A stretch of 64,000 nucleotides of DNA from Blastococcus sp. TF02-8 (GTDB lineage Bacteria; Actinomycetota; Actinomycetes; Mycobacteriales; Geodermatophilaceae). Location of the stretch: positions 434,001-498,000 of the forward strand of contig NZ_QOHK01000002.1 of assembly GCF_003319175.1 (NCBI RefSeq), in the 5' to 3' direction. How positions within the stretch are numbered: the stretch's first letter is position 1; every line of letters starts with the position of its first letter. Made by a program: the position numbers and the translations under genes. The notes below the pieces were generated by a model. The model was not told the DNA's origin. It ran no database searches and saw only the letters and a list, made by a program, of their open reading frames with translations. Positions 8,131-17,546 of the stretch are shown piece after piece.

Positions 8131-8913
8131 ATGACCCCCACCCAGACCGTGAAGCAGTACGGCGAGCTCGCCGTTGCCCAGGGCCGCACCCTCGCCGAGC
8201 AGGCCCGGACCCCGCTCCTGGCCGTCGTCGGCGCCGGTGACCTGGCCGTCGAGCGTGCCCGCACCGCGATCGCCTCGCTCCGCTCGCAGGCCGAGGCGCT
8301 CCCCGGTGAGGCGCAGGTCCAGGCCGACCTGGCCGTCAAGGAGGCCCGCACCCGGGCCACCGAGGCCGCCGACACCGCTCGCACCACCGCGCAGCAGCTG
8401 GCCACCGCCGTCCGTCCCGAGGCGCTGCGCAGCACCGTCGCCGGCCTGGTCGAGGTCGCCCGCACTTCTGCCGCCACCACGGTGGAGCAGCTGGCCGAGC
8501 GTGGCGCCGAGGTCGTCGAGGAGCTGCGTCGCCAGCCCGGCGTCCGCCGGATCGTGCGTCGCGCCGAGGCCGCCGTCGACACCGTCGAGGACACCCTCGA
8601 GGAGGCGCTCGAGGACGCTGCCGAGGCCGTGACCGACGCGTCCGACGAGCTGACCTCGATCGTGCAGAAGACCGCGGGCAAGGCCGCCAAGGCCGCCGCC
8701 AAGGCCGAGGAGACCGTCCGCGAGACCGCCGAGTCGACCAAGGCCTCCGTCGCCGAGGTCGCCGAGGAGGAGCCGGCGCCGAAGGCCAAGAGCACGGCCA
8801 AGAAGAGCAGCGCCGCCGCGGGCAAGAAGGTCGCCACCACCTCGGCCCGCGTGACCCGCGCCCGCTCCGCCCGGCGCAGCGACCCGACCGCGGTGCCGGC
8901 CAAGAAGAACTGA
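8131..8913 (+). CDS. HbhA-like Ala/Lys-rich helical protein
   Basis: The 260-residue product is built of long Ala/Glu/Arg-rich helices and ends in a Lys/Ala-rich segment (KAAKAAAKAEE, then KSTAKKSS and PAKKN). This resembles mycobacterial heparin-binding haemagglutinin, whose Lys-rich tail binds sulphated glycans or nucleic acid. No signal peptide is present, as in HbhA. It follows the XRE regulator and has AAGGAG just ahead of its ATG. In a free-living actinobacterium an adhesin role is unproven; lipid-droplet or membrane-associated roles are known alternatives for this family. Confidence 0.75.
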   Translation: MTPTQTVKQYGELAVAQGRTLAEQARTPLLAVVGAGDLAVERARTAIASLRSQAEALPGEAQVQADLAVKEARTRATEAADTARTTAQQLATAVRPEALRSTVAGLVEVARTSAATTVEQLAERGAEVVEELRRQPGVRRIVRRAEAAVDTVEDTLEEALEDAAEAVTDASDELTSIVQKTAGKAAKAAAKAEETVRETAESTKASVAEVAEEEPAPKAKSTAKKSSAAAGKKVATTSARVTRARSARRSDPTAVPAKKN

Positions 8914-8933
8914 CCTCACCCGGTCCCGTGAAC

Positions 8934-8970
8934 CAGGGCCCCGGAGCTGCTACGGCGCTCCGGGGCCCTG
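8934..8970 (+). terminator. hairpin terminator after the HbhA-like gene
   Basis: A perfect 14-bp inverted repeat (arms 8934-8947 and 8957-8970, loop 9 nt) starts 21 bp after the stop codon. There is no T-run, as is usual for high-GC actinobacterial terminators. Confidence 0.75.
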
Positions 8971-9053
8971 TCGCGTCCGCACCCGACCCACCACAGGGTG
9001 ACCGCTCGTGCGGGCGACCCCGTCCGGCAGCGTCCCGCGGGTAGCCTTGCCCC

Positions 9054-9338
9054 ATGCGCCACTTCGACGCGTTCCTGATGGCCGGTCTGAAGTACGGCGC
9101 GCTGGCGCTGGCCGTCTGGGCCTTCGTCGACGCGCTGATCCGCCCGGCGAACGCCTACGTGGCGACGGGCAAGCTCACGAAGCCGGCCTGGGTGGGCATC
9201 ACGGCCGTGGCCGGGCTGGTCATCAAAGGCTTCGGACTGCTGAGCTTCCTCGGGCTGCCGGCGGTCATCGCCGCGGTCGTGTACCTGGTCGACGTGCGCC
9301 CCGCGGTGCGCGGGCTGAGCAGCGGCAACAGCTGGTGA
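9054..9338 (+). CDS. DUF2516 family membrane protein (Rv0476-like)
   Basis: A 94-residue membrane protein with about three hydrophobic segments (GALALAVWAFVDALI, GITAVAGLVIKGFGLL, PAVIAAVVYLVDV). Function unknown; it keeps the same place after hbhA as in mycobacteria. TAGCCT at 9042-9047 ends 6 nt before the ATG, so the gene probably has its own leaderless promoter behind the hairpin at 8934-8970. Confidence 0.8.
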   Translation: MRHFDAFLMAGLKYGALALAVWAFVDALIRPANAYVATGKLTKPAWVGITAVAGLVIKGFGLLSFLGLPAVIAAVVYLVDVRPAVRGLSSGNSW

Positions 9339-9368
9339 TGCCGGCCCCGCTGACCCGCGCCCGCCCGG

Positions 9369-9563
9369 TCAGCCGGCGGGGATGAGCAGCCAGAGCAGCA
9401 GGTAGGCCACGATCTGCGGGCCGGGGAGCACGCAGGAGATCACGAAGGCCAGGCGCAGGCCGTTCGTCGACAGCCCGAACTGGCGGGCCAGGCCCGAGCA
9501 CACACCACCCAGGACCTTGTTCCGGGTGTCCCGACGGAGTCCTCGCGGTGCAGGTGTCGTCAC
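9369..9563 (-). CDS. small PspC-domain membrane protein
   Basis: A 64-residue protein that is almost only a PspC domain: RDTRNKVLGGVCSGLA, then FGLSTNGLRLAFV and a single hydrophobic segment ending LLLWLLIPAG. PspC proteins sit in the membrane and take part in envelope-stress (phage shock) responses. The start is a GTG at 9563. It converges with the DUF2516 gene. No pspA is nearby. Confidence 0.75.
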   Translation of the reverse strand: MTTPAPRGLRRDTRNKVLGGVCSGLARQFGLSTNGLRLAFVISCVLPGPQIVAYLLLWLLIPAG

Positions 9564-9594
9564 CCGTCCCACCCTAGGCCGCCGGGCGGCCCGG

Positions 9595-10434
9595 TCAGCG
9601 GCCGAAGACGCCCTCGGGCGGTTCGGGTGAGGGCTGCGCGTCGGCGTCGGTGACCGGCTGGGCCCTGCCGACGAAACGGTCGAGGTCGGCACCCTCCACC
9701 ACGCGGGAGGGCATCGGGTCCCGGGCGCAGGCGCGGGTGAGGGCAGCGACCGGCAGCTCGGCGTCGGAGGCGACGGCGACCAGGTTGCCGAAGCGGCGAC
9801 CCCGCATCGTGCCGGGCTCGGCCAGCAGGCAGACGTGCCGGAAGGCCGTGCGCAGCGTCGCCACCTGCGCGCGGGCGAAGCGCAGCGGAGGCCCGTCGGC
9901 GACGTTCGCTGCGTAGACCCCACCGGGGCGCAGCACGCGCGCGACCTCCCCGGCGAACTCGGCGCTGGTCAGGTGCCCCGGTGTCCGCGCGCCGGCGAAG
10001 ACGTCGGTGATCACGACGTCGGTGCTGCCGGGGTGCATGGACTGCAGCGCCTCGCGCGCGTCGGCGGCCCGCACGCGGATGCGGGCGTTGCGGGGGAGCG
10101 GCAGGTACTCCCGGACGAGGCCGGTGAGCGGTTCGTCGATCTCCACCACCCGCTGCCGGGAGCCGGGCCGGGTGACGGCGACGTAGCGGGGGAGGGTGAG
10201 CGCGCCACCGCCGAGGTGGACCACGTCCAGCGCCGCCCCGGGCTCCGCGGCCAGATCGAGCACGTGCCCCATCCGGCGGACGTACTCGAACTCCAGGTGC
10301 GCGGGGTCGTCGAGGTCGACGTGCGACTGCGGCGTGCCGTTCACCATCAGCACCCAGGCGCCGTCGCGGTCGGCGTCGCCCAGGAGCTCGGCGGTACCTC
10401 CGGCCACGGGGGTCGGGCCGGGCGGGACCCGCAT
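9595..10434 (-). CDS. spermidine synthase-like (aminopropyltransferase-fold) protein
   Basis: A 279-residue protein with the polyamine synthase Rossmann core: VVHLGGGALTLPRYVA (SAM-type glycine loop), VVEIDEPLTGLVRE, DAREAL and TDVVITDVFAG. The N-terminal beta region of true SpeE is short. Actinobacteria have many such paralogues whose substrates are unknown, so spermidine synthesis is not certain. The ATG at 10434 lies 5 bp after the stop of the next methyltransferase gene, forming a two-gene unit. Confidence 0.75.
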   Translation of the reverse strand: MRVPPGPTPVAGGTAELLGDADRDGAWVLMVNGTPQSHVDLDDPAHLEFEYVRRMGHVLDLAAEPGAALDVVHLGGGALTLPRYVAVTRPGSRQRVVEIDEPLTGLVREYLPLPRNARIRVRAADAREALQSMHPGSTDVVITDVFAGARTPGHLTSAEFAGEVARVLRPGGVYAANVADGPPLRFARAQVATLRTAFRHVCLLAEPGTMRGRRFGNLVAVASDAELPVAALTRACARDPMPSRVVEGADLDRFVGRAQPVTDADAQPSPEPPEGVFGR

Positions 10435-10439
10435 CGGTG

Positions 10440-11303
10440 TCAGACCGGGGCGACGGCCGACCACCGGACCGTCACCTCGCCGTGCCGCCACCGCCGGCTC
10501 GAGCCCACCAGCGGCCAGCCCTGCTCGCCGAGCGCCCCGACCGCGGCGGCCCAGCGCTGGCGGGGTCCGAACGTGGACATGCCGGCTGCGGCGGCCCAGG
10601 TGGCGTCGAGGGCGCGCAGGAACTCGTGCACCGGCTGTCCGGGCACGTTGTGGTGGATCAGCGCCTTGGGCAGCCGCTCCGCGAGGTCCGAGGGCGTCGC
10701 GATGTCCGAGACCCGGGCCGCCAGCGTCAGGGTGAGCGGCCCGTCGGCGTCCAGGGCCACCCAGGCCGACCGTCGTCCCCACTCGTCGCAGGTCCCCTCG
10801 ACGATCAGACCGCCGGGCGCCAGGGCGCCACGCATCGTCTCCCAGGCCCGGGCCGCGGACTCCTCGTCGTACTGCCGCAGCACGTTGAACGCGCGCACGA
10901 CCACCGGGCGCAGCCCGGCCAGCTCGAACCCGCCGATGCGGAAGTCCACCCGCGGCGGGTCCCGGTCCGCCTCGACGGCCCTCACCCGCTCCGGGTCGAT
11001 CTCCAGGCCCACGACCTCCAGGCCGTCGACCTCCGGGCCCAGGCGCTCGACGAGCTCCAGGGTGGTCACCGCCGAGGAGCCGTAGCCCAGGTCCACCACG
11101 AGGGGGCGTGCGGAGTCGCGCAGTCGCGGGACCTGGGTGGCCACCAGCCAGCGGTCGACCCTGCGCAGCCGGTTGGCGTTGGTGGTGCCTCGGGTCGGGA
11201 GGCCCAGGGCGCGAGCGCGTCCGGCGGCGAGCCGCGGGGCCCTGCGCTGCGGCTGAGGGGACAGCGAGGCCCGCTGCTTGTGCTCGTTGCCCGCCTCGCT
11301 CAC
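10440..11303 (-). CDS. class I SAM-dependent methyltransferase
   Basis: A 287-residue methyltransferase with motif I VVDLGYGSSAVTTLELV, acidic end of strand 2 (VVGLEIDPERV) and later strand motif PGGLIVEGTCDEWGRRS. The substrate is unknown. It starts with a GTG at 11303 that has no clear ribosome binding site and is divergent from murB. The 34-bp gap must hold both start regions, and murB appears leaderless. Confidence 0.75.
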   Translation of the reverse strand: MSEAGNEHKQRASLSPQPQRRAPRLAAGRARALGLPTRGTTNANRLRRVDRWLVATQVPRLRDSARPLVVDLGYGSSAVTTLELVERLGPEVDGLEVVGLEIDPERVRAVEADRDPPRVDFRIGGFELAGLRPVVVRAFNVLRQYDEESAARAWETMRGALAPGGLIVEGTCDEWGRRSAWVALDADGPLTLTLAARVSDIATPSDLAERLPKALIHHNVPGQPVHEFLRALDATWAAAAGMSTFGPRQRWAAAVGALGEQGWPLVGSSRRWRHGEVTVRWSAVAPV

Positions 11304-11325
11304 CGGGGGGAAGGGTAGTCCCGGC

Positions 11326-11331
11326 TACCGT
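11326..11331 (+). promoter_or_regulatory. -10 element (TACCGT) of the leaderless murB promoter
   Basis: TACCGT ends 6 nt before the GTG at 11338. This supports that start over the in-frame upstream codon at 11278 and the GTG at 11344. Confidence 0.45.
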
Positions 11332-11337
11332 CGTGAC

Positions 11338-12345
11338 GTGCAGGTGCGAGCGGACGTCCCCCTTTCGGAGCTCACCACCCTCGCCGTCGGTGGCCCCGCA
11401 GAGCGGCTGGTCGAGGTGGAGACGGCGGACGAGCTGGTCGCCGCCGTCCGCGACGCCGACGGGGCAGGCCGCCCGCTGCTGCTCATCGGCGGCGGCTCGA
11501 ACCTGATCGCACCCGACGAGGGCTGGCCCGGCGACGTCGTGGCCGTCCGGTCCCGGGGCATCGAGCGGACCGGCGACCGGCTGACCGTCCAGGCCGGCGA
11601 GGACTGGGACGCGCTGGTCGCCCACACGGTCGAGAACGGCCTGGCCGGGATGGAGGCGCTGTCGGGGATCCCCGGGTCAACGGGGGCGACGCCGGTGCAG
11701 AACGTCGGCGCCTACGGCCAGGAGGTCGCGCAGACGATCACCGCCGTCCGCGTGTACGACCGCTCCGAGAAGGCCGAGCGCACGCTGACGCCGGCCGAGT
11801 GCGGGTTCGGCTACCGGGACAGCCGGCTCAAGCGGGAGCCGGGCCGGTTCGTCGTCCTCGAGGTGACGTTCCGGCTGACGCCCGGGGAGCTGTCCATGCC
11901 GGTCGGCTACGCGGAGCTGGCCCGCACGCTCGGCGTCGAGATCGGCGACCGGGCGCCGCTGGCCGAGGTACGCGAGGCGGTCCTCGGGCTGCGCCGCGGC
12001 AAGGGCATGGTCTGGGACCCGGCCGACCCCGACTCGCGCAGCGCGGGCTCCTTCTTCACCAACCCGATCGTGCCGGTGGAGCAGGCGGTCGAGGGCTGCC
12101 CGAGCTGGCCGGCGAGCGAGGGGATGGTCAAGCTCAGCGCCGCCTGGCTGGTGCAGCACGCCGGCTTCGGTCGCGGCACTCGCGATGGACGGGTGGGGAC
12201 CTCGTCGCGGCACAGCCTGGCGCTCACCACCTCCGACGGCGCCACCGCCGCCGAACTGCTCGCCTTCGCCGACAGGATCGTCGCGACCGCGCAGGAGAAG
12301 TTCGGCGTCACGCTCGAGCGCGAGCCCACCGCGGTGCGGCCGTGA
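11338..12345 (+). CDS. murB: UDP-N-acetylenolpyruvoylglucosamine reductase MurB
   Basis: MurB is the FAD- and NADPH-dependent reductase that completes UDP-N-acetylmuramate for peptidoglycan. The 335-residue protein shows the FAD-binding LLIGGGSNL, the loop GIPGSTGATPVQNVGAYGQE, GFGYRDSRLK, the active-site SAGSFFTNP (Ser proton donor) and AAWLVQHAG with HSLALTT near the C-terminus. It overlaps the following small gene by 4 bp (GTGA). Confidence 0.95.
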   Translation: MQVRADVPLSELTTLAVGGPAERLVEVETADELVAAVRDADGAGRPLLLIGGGSNLIAPDEGWPGDVVAVRSRGIERTGDRLTVQAGEDWDALVAHTVENGLAGMEALSGIPGSTGATPVQNVGAYGQEVAQTITAVRVYDRSEKAERTLTPAECGFGYRDSRLKREPGRFVVLEVTFRLTPGELSMPVGYAELARTLGVEIGDRAPLAEVREAVLGLRRGKGMVWDPADPDSRSAGSFFTNPIVPVEQAVEGCPSWPASEGMVKLSAAWLVQHAGFGRGTRDGRVGTSSRHSLALTTSDGATAAELLAFADRIVATAQEKFGVTLEREPTAVRP

Positions 12346-12623
12346 CCGCCGAGGACCGCCAGGCGCGGCTGCGTGCCCTCTACGCGGTGCTGTCCGCTCC
12401 CGACCCCAGCCCGAGCGGGCAGGAGAGCGACGAGGAGTGGACCCGCTGGATGGACCGGGTCGCCGCAGACGAGGCCCTGGCCGGGCTGGTGCACTCCGGC
12501 GCGCACGGGGACCGGTTCGAGAACGCCGATCTGGCGCCGCACCGGGAGGCGTCGGAGCGGCTCGGGTCGCGGCTGGACGCCGATGCGCTCGCCGAGGCCT
12601 TCCGATTGCTCGCGGAGCGGTAG
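12342..12623 (+). CDS. small acidic hypothetical protein (93 aa)
   Basis: Unrecognised family. It begins with a GTG in a GTGA overlap with murB and ends one base before the next GTG, so it is clearly in the murB operon. The protein is acidic and helical (AEDRQARLRALYAVL, EEWTRWMDRVA), with no membrane segment or Cys. Tight packing and coding-like composition are the main support. Confidence 0.6.
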   Translation: MTAEDRQARLRALYAVLSAPDPSPSGQESDEEWTRWMDRVAADEALAGLVHSGAHGDRFENADLAPHREASERLGSRLDADALAEAFRLLAER

Positions 12624-13133
12624 GTGTCCGGCCAGCCGGCACGTCCACGGTGGAGGTGGTCTGCCAGGCTCCTCGCGCGGTTGCGAGATCGTGCGGTGCC
12701 GCGTCGTGAGGCGGAGGCCGCGTGGCGCCAGGTGTGGGGTGCCGTGCTGCAGCAGGCGAGCGCGGACGCCGAGGAGCTGCCCGCCCGGCACGAGGCCGCC
12801 TTGCCAGGACTGGACGTCGGCGTCACCCGGGGTCTGACCGACCGCGGTACGTGGACCTGGGGGATCCACGCACTCCTGCTCGATGGGACCGATGTTCGCC
12901 AGAGCTGGGAAGTGCTCGCCACCCGGACGGCCGGCGAGCGGGACTGGACGGTCGCGCAGAGCGCGGAGTCCGCACGCGCCCGGACCGAGGCCGCCCTGCG
13001 TGCGTGGGCGCGCCGACCGGTCAGGGCCAGGGTGCGGTGTGCGCTGATGTGCCGCTCTCGGCTCGCGAACGGCACAACCGCGCACACGGTCGGGCCGCGA
13101 CCAGGTCAGCCGTCCCGCGCGACCTTGTGCTGA
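12624..13133 (+). CDS. hypothetical protein (169 aa) behind murB
   Basis: Unrecognised. The GTG directly follows the TAG of the upstream gene. The central part looks like a compact domain (WRQVWGAVLQQA, WTWGIHALLL), while the last 40 residues are Arg-rich and low in complexity. The 3' end overlaps the convergent SDR gene by 28 bp. The true gene could be shorter, or the start could lie elsewhere. Confidence 0.45.
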   Translation: MSGQPARPRWRWSARLLARLRDRAVPRREAEAAWRQVWGAVLQQASADAEELPARHEAALPGLDVGVTRGLTDRGTWTWGIHALLLDGTDVRQSWEVLATRTAGERDWTVAQSAESARARTEAALRAWARRPVRARVRCALMCRSRLANGTTAHTVGPRPGQPSRATLC

Positions 13134-13891
13134 GCTGCCTGGGCGCGCGGGCGGACCACCATCAGGTCGATGTTCACGTGGTGCGGCCGGGTGACCGCCC
13201 ACGCGATGCAGTCGGCGACGTCCTCGGCCACCAGCGGTTCGCGCACTCCCTGGTAGACCGCGTCCGCCCGCTCCTGCGACCCCAGCCGGTTGAGCGAGAA
13301 CTCCTCGGTGTGCACCATGCCCGGGGCGATCTCGACCACCCGCACCGGCTCGCCCACCAGCTCCAGCCGCAGCGCCCCGGCCAGGGCGTGCACGCCGTGC
13401 TTGGCCGCGGTGTAGGAGCTGCCGTTCTCGTAGGTGACCAGACCGGCCGTCGAGCTGACGAAGAGCACGTCACCGGCGCCCGATGCCCGCAGGGCCGGGA
13501 GCAGTGCCTTGGTCAGCCGCACCGTGCCGACGACGTTGACGTCGTAGGTGCGGGCCCACGAGTCCAGGTCCGCCTCGGCCACCGGGTTGCCGTCGAACGC
13601 GCCACCGGCGTTGTTGACCAGCACGTCCACCCGGTCCAGCGTCGTGGCGAACGCGTCCACCGATGCCTGGTCGGTGATGTCCAGCGGAAGCGCCCGGGCC
13701 CCGATCGCCGTCGCCAGCTCCTCGAGCCGGTCGACCCGGCGCGCGGCGACGACGACGTCGAAGCCCTCGGCGGCCAGGCGCCGGGCGGTGGCGGCGCCGA
13801 TGCCGCTGGAGGCCCCGGTGACGACGGCGGTGCGGCGGTGACCGGGCAGGGCGCGGTACTCGGACCGGGTGAGGTCTGCGGGGTCGGGCAT
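13106..13891 (-). CDS. short-chain dehydrogenase/reductase (classical SDR)
   Basis: A 261-residue classical SDR. It has the nucleotide loop TGASSGIG, an Arg pair after strand 2 ([10 protein letters not shown]) suggesting NADP preference, NNAGG, Ser in VSSTAG, and the catalytic YTAAK. The substrate is unknown. I chose the ATG at 13891 because GCGAGG lies about 10 nt upstream; an in-frame ATG at 13900 would add three residues. It is divergent from mshA with 86 bp between starts. Confidence 0.88.
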   Translation of the reverse strand: MPDPADLTRSEYRALPGHRRTAVVTGASSGIGAATARRLAAEGFDVVVAARRVDRLEELATAIGARALPLDITDQASVDAFATTLDRVDVLVNNAGGAFDGNPVAEADLDSWARTYDVNVVGTVRLTKALLPALRASGAGDVLFVSSTAGLVTYENGSSYTAAKHGVHALAGALRLELVGEPVRVVEIAPGMVHTEEFSLNRLGSQERADAVYQGVREPLVAEDVADCIAWAVTRPHHVNIDLMVVRPRAQAAQHKVARDG

Positions 13892-13977
13892 GCGGGCCAT
13901 CCTCGCGCTGTTGCAGGATGGACAGCAGACAGGGGGTGCGCAGAGCACCCGGTGCAGCACGGAGCGGGAGGTCGCAG

Positions 13978-15318
13978 GTGCCCGCTCGCCGCTTCCCCGG
14001 CCCCGGCCTGCCCCACCGCGTGGCGACGCTGTCGGTGCACACCAGCCCGCTCGACCAGCCCGGCGCCGGCGACGCCGGCGGCATGAACGTCTACATCGTC
14101 GAGGTCTCGCGCAGGCTGGCCGCCCGTGGCATCGCCGTCGACGTCTTCACCCGCGCCACCTCCAGCGACCTGCCGCCCGTGGTCGAGATGAGCCCCGGGG
14201 TGACCGTGCGGCACGTCAGCGCCGGCCCGTTCGAGGGCCTGGGCAAGGAGGAGCTGCCCGCGCAGCTGTGCGCCTTCACCGCGGCGGTGCTGCGCGAGGA
14301 GGCGCAGCACGAGCCCGGGTACTACGACGTCGTCCACTCGCACTACTGGCTGTCGGGGCAGGTCGGCTGGCTGGCGCGCGACCGGTGGAGCGTGCCGCTG
14401 GTGCACACCGCGCACACCCTGGCCAAGGTCAAGAATGAGGCGCTGGCCGCCGGCGACCGCCCCGAGCCGCGCTCCCGGGTGATCGGCGAGGAGCAGGTCG
14501 TCGCCGAGGCCGACCGGCTGATCGCGAACACCGACGAGGAGGCCCGCCAGCTGGTCCGCCTCTACGGCGCCGACCCCGCGCGCACCCTGGTGGTCCCGCC
14601 GGGGGTCGACCTCGACCGCTTCACCCCGGGTAGCCGTGCCGCCTCCCGGCGCGAGGTCGGGGTGGGCGAGGACGCGGTCGTGCTGCTGTTCGTCGGCCGC
14701 ATCCAGCCGCTCAAGGCCCCCGACGTGCTGCTGCACACGGCCGCCCGCATGCTGGCCGACGACCCGGCGCTGCGGTCCCGGCTGCAGGTGCACGTCGTCG
14801 GTGCGCCCAGCGGGAGCGGCCTGGACGCCCCGCGCCAGCTGGAGCAGCTGGCCGCCGAGCTCGGGATTCCCGACGTCGTCCGCTTCCACCCGCCGCAGCC
14901 GCCCGAGCGGCTGGCGCACTTCTACCGAGCCGCCGACGTCACCGTCGTCCCCAGCCACAACGAGTCCTTCGGCCTCGTGGCGCTGGAGTCCCAGGCCTGC
15001 GGCACGCCGGTGGTCGCCGCGGCCGTGGGCGGGCTGCCGACGGCGGTCCGCGACGGCGTGTCCGGCGTGCTGGTCCCCGGTCACGACCCGGCCGACTACG
15101 CGGTCGCGGTCCGCGCCGTGCTCGCCCGCCGCGAGCTGCTGGCGGCCGGTGCCCGCCGGCACGCGGCGCGCTTCTCCTGGGAGCGCACCGTCGACTCGCT
15201 GGTGGAGGCGTACGCGTCGGCCGCCGCCGAGATGGCCGCGGCGCCGGTCCGGCCGGCGCGCGAGCGGCGTGCAGGCGGCCCGCTGCGCACCCTGCCCGGC
15301 CTGGGGGTGGCCCGGTGA
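13978..15318 (+). CDS. mshA: D-inositol-3-phosphate glycosyltransferase MshA
   Basis: MshA makes the first committed step of mycothiol synthesis by joining GlcNAc from UDP-GlcNAc to 1L-inositol-1-phosphate. The 446-residue GT-B (GT4) protein has the N-terminal [30 protein letters not shown], a [14 protein letters not shown] loop, and the retaining GT4 E(x7)E segment ESFGLVALE. The GTG at 13978 is preferred because GGGAGG lies 6 nt upstream; an ATG at 13918 would add 20 atypical residues. Neighbours mirror Rv0486-Rv0487. Confidence 0.95.
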   Translation: MPARRFPGPGLPHRVATLSVHTSPLDQPGAGDAGGMNVYIVEVSRRLAARGIAVDVFTRATSSDLPPVVEMSPGVTVRHVSAGPFEGLGKEELPAQLCAFTAAVLREEAQHEPGYYDVVHSHYWLSGQVGWLARDRWSVPLVHTAHTLAKVKNEALAAGDRPEPRSRVIGEEQVVAEADRLIANTDEEARQLVRLYGADPARTLVVPPGVDLDRFTPGSRAASRREVGVGEDAVVLLFVGRIQPLKAPDVLLHTAARMLADDPALRSRLQVHVVGAPSGSGLDAPRQLEQLAAELGIPDVVRFHPPQPPERLAHFYRAADVTVVPSHNESFGLVALESQACGTPVVAAAVGGLPTAVRDGVSGVLVPGHDPADYAVAVRAVLARRELLAAGARRHAARFSWERTVDSLVEAYASAAAEMAAAPVRPARERRAGGPLRTLPGLGVAR

Positions 15319-15857
15319 GCCGCACGGTCGAGGAGCTCGACGCCGTCATCGACCGCACGCTGCGCGACAGCGAGCTCGTGCACGAGCACCCCGCCCCGGG
15401 AACGTGGCTGGTCGACCTCCCGGGCACCAAGAAGCTCAAGACGGTGTGCGGGCTCATCGTCGGGGAGCACTCGCTGCGGATCGAGGCCTTCGTCTGCCGC
15501 CAGCCCGACGAGAACCGCGAGCAGCTGTGGACCTACCTGCTGCAGCACAACGCCCGCATGTACGGGGTCTCGTACTCCATCGACGCCGTGGGCGACGTGT
15601 ACCTGACCGGCCGGCTGCCGCACGCCGCGGTGACGCCCGAGGAGCTCGACCGGCTGCTGGGCGCGGTCCTGAGCTACGCCGACGACCACTTCAACACCAT
15701 GCTGGAGATCGGCTTCGGTACCTCGATCCGCCGCGAGTGGGACTGGCGGGTCAAGCGCGGTGAGTCGCTGCGCAATCTGGAGGCGTTCGCCGCCTTTGCC
15801 GACCCCACCCGCCGCCCGGACGCCGACCCCACCCGGCGGACCGACGGCGAGGCGTGA
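15315..15857 (+). CDS. YbjN-domain protein (Rv0487-like)
   Basis: A 180-residue cytoplasmic protein with a YbjN-type fold ([55 protein letters not shown]). The biochemical role is unknown; YbjN proteins resemble type III secretion chaperones. It overlaps mshA by 4 bp and keeps this place in mycobacteria. The C-terminus holds a small duplicated DPTRR unit (DPTRRPDA then DPTRRTDG), a recent-looking in-frame repeat. Confidence 0.8.
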   Translation: MSRTVEELDAVIDRTLRDSELVHEHPAPGTWLVDLPGTKKLKTVCGLIVGEHSLRIEAFVCRQPDENREQLWTYLLQHNARMYGVSYSIDAVGDVYLTGRLPHAAVTPEELDRLLGAVLSYADDHFNTMLEIGFGTSIRREWDWRVKRGESLRNLEAFAAFADPTRRPDADPTRRTDGEA

Positions 15858-17446
15858 CCGCGACCGAGGAGTCGCAGCCGGGCGCGGCGTCGCCCGGCGA
15901 GCAGGAGCGTCCCGGCTACGCCCGCCGGTGGTGGGTGCTGGCCACCATGACGGTCTGCCTGCTCGTGGTGATCATGGGGAACACGATCCTCAACGTCGCC
16001 ATCCCCACGCTCCAGCGGGAGCTGCGGGCGACCCAGGGGGAGCTCCAGTGGGCGGTCGACGCCTACATCCTCGTGTTCGCCGGCCTGCTCTTCTCCTGGG
16101 GCGTGATCGGTGACCGGATCGGCCGCCGCCGGGTCCTGCTGATCGGGCTGAGCGTCTTCGCGCTGGGATCGGTCATGGCGGCCGTCAGCGACAGCGCCCT
16201 GGAGCTCATCGCGTGGCGGGCGGTGATGGGCATCGGCGGGGCGGCCGTGCAGCCCACCACGCTCGCCGTCATCACCAACGTCTTCCCCGCGGGGGAGCGG
16301 GGTCGCGCCATCGGCATCTGGGCCGGGACCGCCGGCATCGCCGTCGCCGGTGGGCCGCTGGCGGGCGGGGCCGTCCTGGAGCACTTCTGGTGGGGCGCGG
16401 TGTTCCTCGTCGGGGTCCCGGTCGCCGTCGTCGGGCTCGTCGCGGTCCTGGCGGTGGTCCCCGAGTCCCGGGACCCGAGCCCCGGCCGGCTCGACGTGCC
16501 CGGCGTCCTGCTGTCGATCGCGGCCCTGGCCGGCCTGGTCTACGGGATCATCCGCGGGGGCGGGGGAGCCGGCTGGACGACTCCCGGCGTGCTGGCGCCC
16601 CTGCTCGGCGGCCTCGCTCTCCTGGCGCTGTTCGTGTGGCTGCAGCGCCGCTCGGCCCACCCGGCGCTGGACGTCTCGCTCTTCGGCAACCCGGCCTTCT
16701 CCGCGGCGGCGGGCGCGCTGGGGCTGAACTTCTTCGCGCTGCTCGGCGCCACCTTCTACCTGGTCTTCTACCTCCAGGGCGTCCGCGGCTTCAGCCCGCT
16801 GGAGAGCGGAGCCGCGCTCATCCCGGTCGCGCTGGGCATGGCGGTCATGGCACCCCTCAGCTCGGGGTTCGCCGACCGGTTCGGCGCGAAGGCCGTCTGC
16901 GCCGTCGGCTTCCTGCTGATCGCGCTCTCCTTCGTCGGCGTCCAGCTGCTGGACCAGGACACCGCGGTCTGGGTGCTGATCACCGTGCTCTCCGTGCAGG
17001 GGGTCGGAATGGGCACGGTGATGGCGCCCGCGACGGAGTCGATCATGTCCGTCGTCCCCCGGGAGAAGGCCGGGGCCGGCGCCGCGGTGAACAACTCCGT
17101 GCGCCAGGTGGGCGGCGCGCTCGGCGTCGCCATCCTCGGGTCGCTGCTCGCCGGGGTGTACGCGGCGCGGCTGGGCGACGCGGTCGACGCCCTGCCGGCC
17201 GGGATCCGTGACGAGGCGAGCGAGTCGATCGTCGCGACCCTGGAGGCGGTCCGTCGTGTCCAGGCCGACGGCGGGCCCGACGTCGCACGTGCCGCTGCGG
17301 ACCTGGTCGGACCGGCACGGGAGGCGTTCGTCTCGGCCATGCACGTGACTGCCGTCGGCACGGCGGCGGCCACGCTGGTGGCCGCGGTGGTCGTCCTGGT
17401 CTGGCTGCCGGGTCGACGCGCCGATGTGGTTCCGGTCACGGAGTGA
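15854..17446 (+). CDS. MFS drug exporter, DHA2/EmrB-QacA type (14 TM)
   Basis: The 530-residue protein has about 14 hydrophobic segments. Family motifs include motif A (GVIGDRIGRRRVLLIG), the motif C region GTAGIAVAGGPLAGGAVLE and the TM1 pattern NTILNVAIPTLQREL. Such proton antiporters expel lipophilic drugs or metabolites; the substrate cannot be read from sequence. The GTG start lies in a GTGA overlap with the YbjN gene, so it is co-transcribed with mshA although its role need not be related. Confidence 0.88.
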   Translation: MTATEESQPGAASPGEQERPGYARRWWVLATMTVCLLVVIMGNTILNVAIPTLQRELRATQGELQWAVDAYILVFAGLLFSWGVIGDRIGRRRVLLIGLSVFALGSVMAAVSDSALELIAWRAVMGIGGAAVQPTTLAVITNVFPAGERGRAIGIWAGTAGIAVAGGPLAGGAVLEHFWWGAVFLVGVPVAVVGLVAVLAVVPESRDPSPGRLDVPGVLLSIAALAGLVYGIIRGGGGAGWTTPGVLAPLLGGLALLALFVWLQRRSAHPALDVSLFGNPAFSAAAGALGLNFFALLGATFYLVFYLQGVRGFSPLESGAALIPVALGMAVMAPLSSGFADRFGAKAVCAVGFLLIALSFVGVQLLDQDTAVWVLITVLSVQGVGMGTVMAPATESIMSVVPREKAGAGAAVNNSVRQVGGALGVAILGSLLAGVYAARLGDAVDALPAGIRDEASESIVATLEAVRRVQADGGPDVARAAADLVGPAREAFVSAMHVTAVGTAAATLVAAVVVLVWLPGRRADVVPVTE

Positions 17447-17546
17447 CTCGATAGGGCAACCGACGGTTGACGTCGGCACCCGCCAAAACCCACTCTGACG
17501 CGCGACGCAGGCGGGACCACCCCGCGACCACGCGCAAGGAGATCCG

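Noticed and set aside
15854-17446. MFS transporter as a horizontally acquired gene
   Set aside because: Base and codon use match neighbours, and it is translationally coupled to the YbjN gene.
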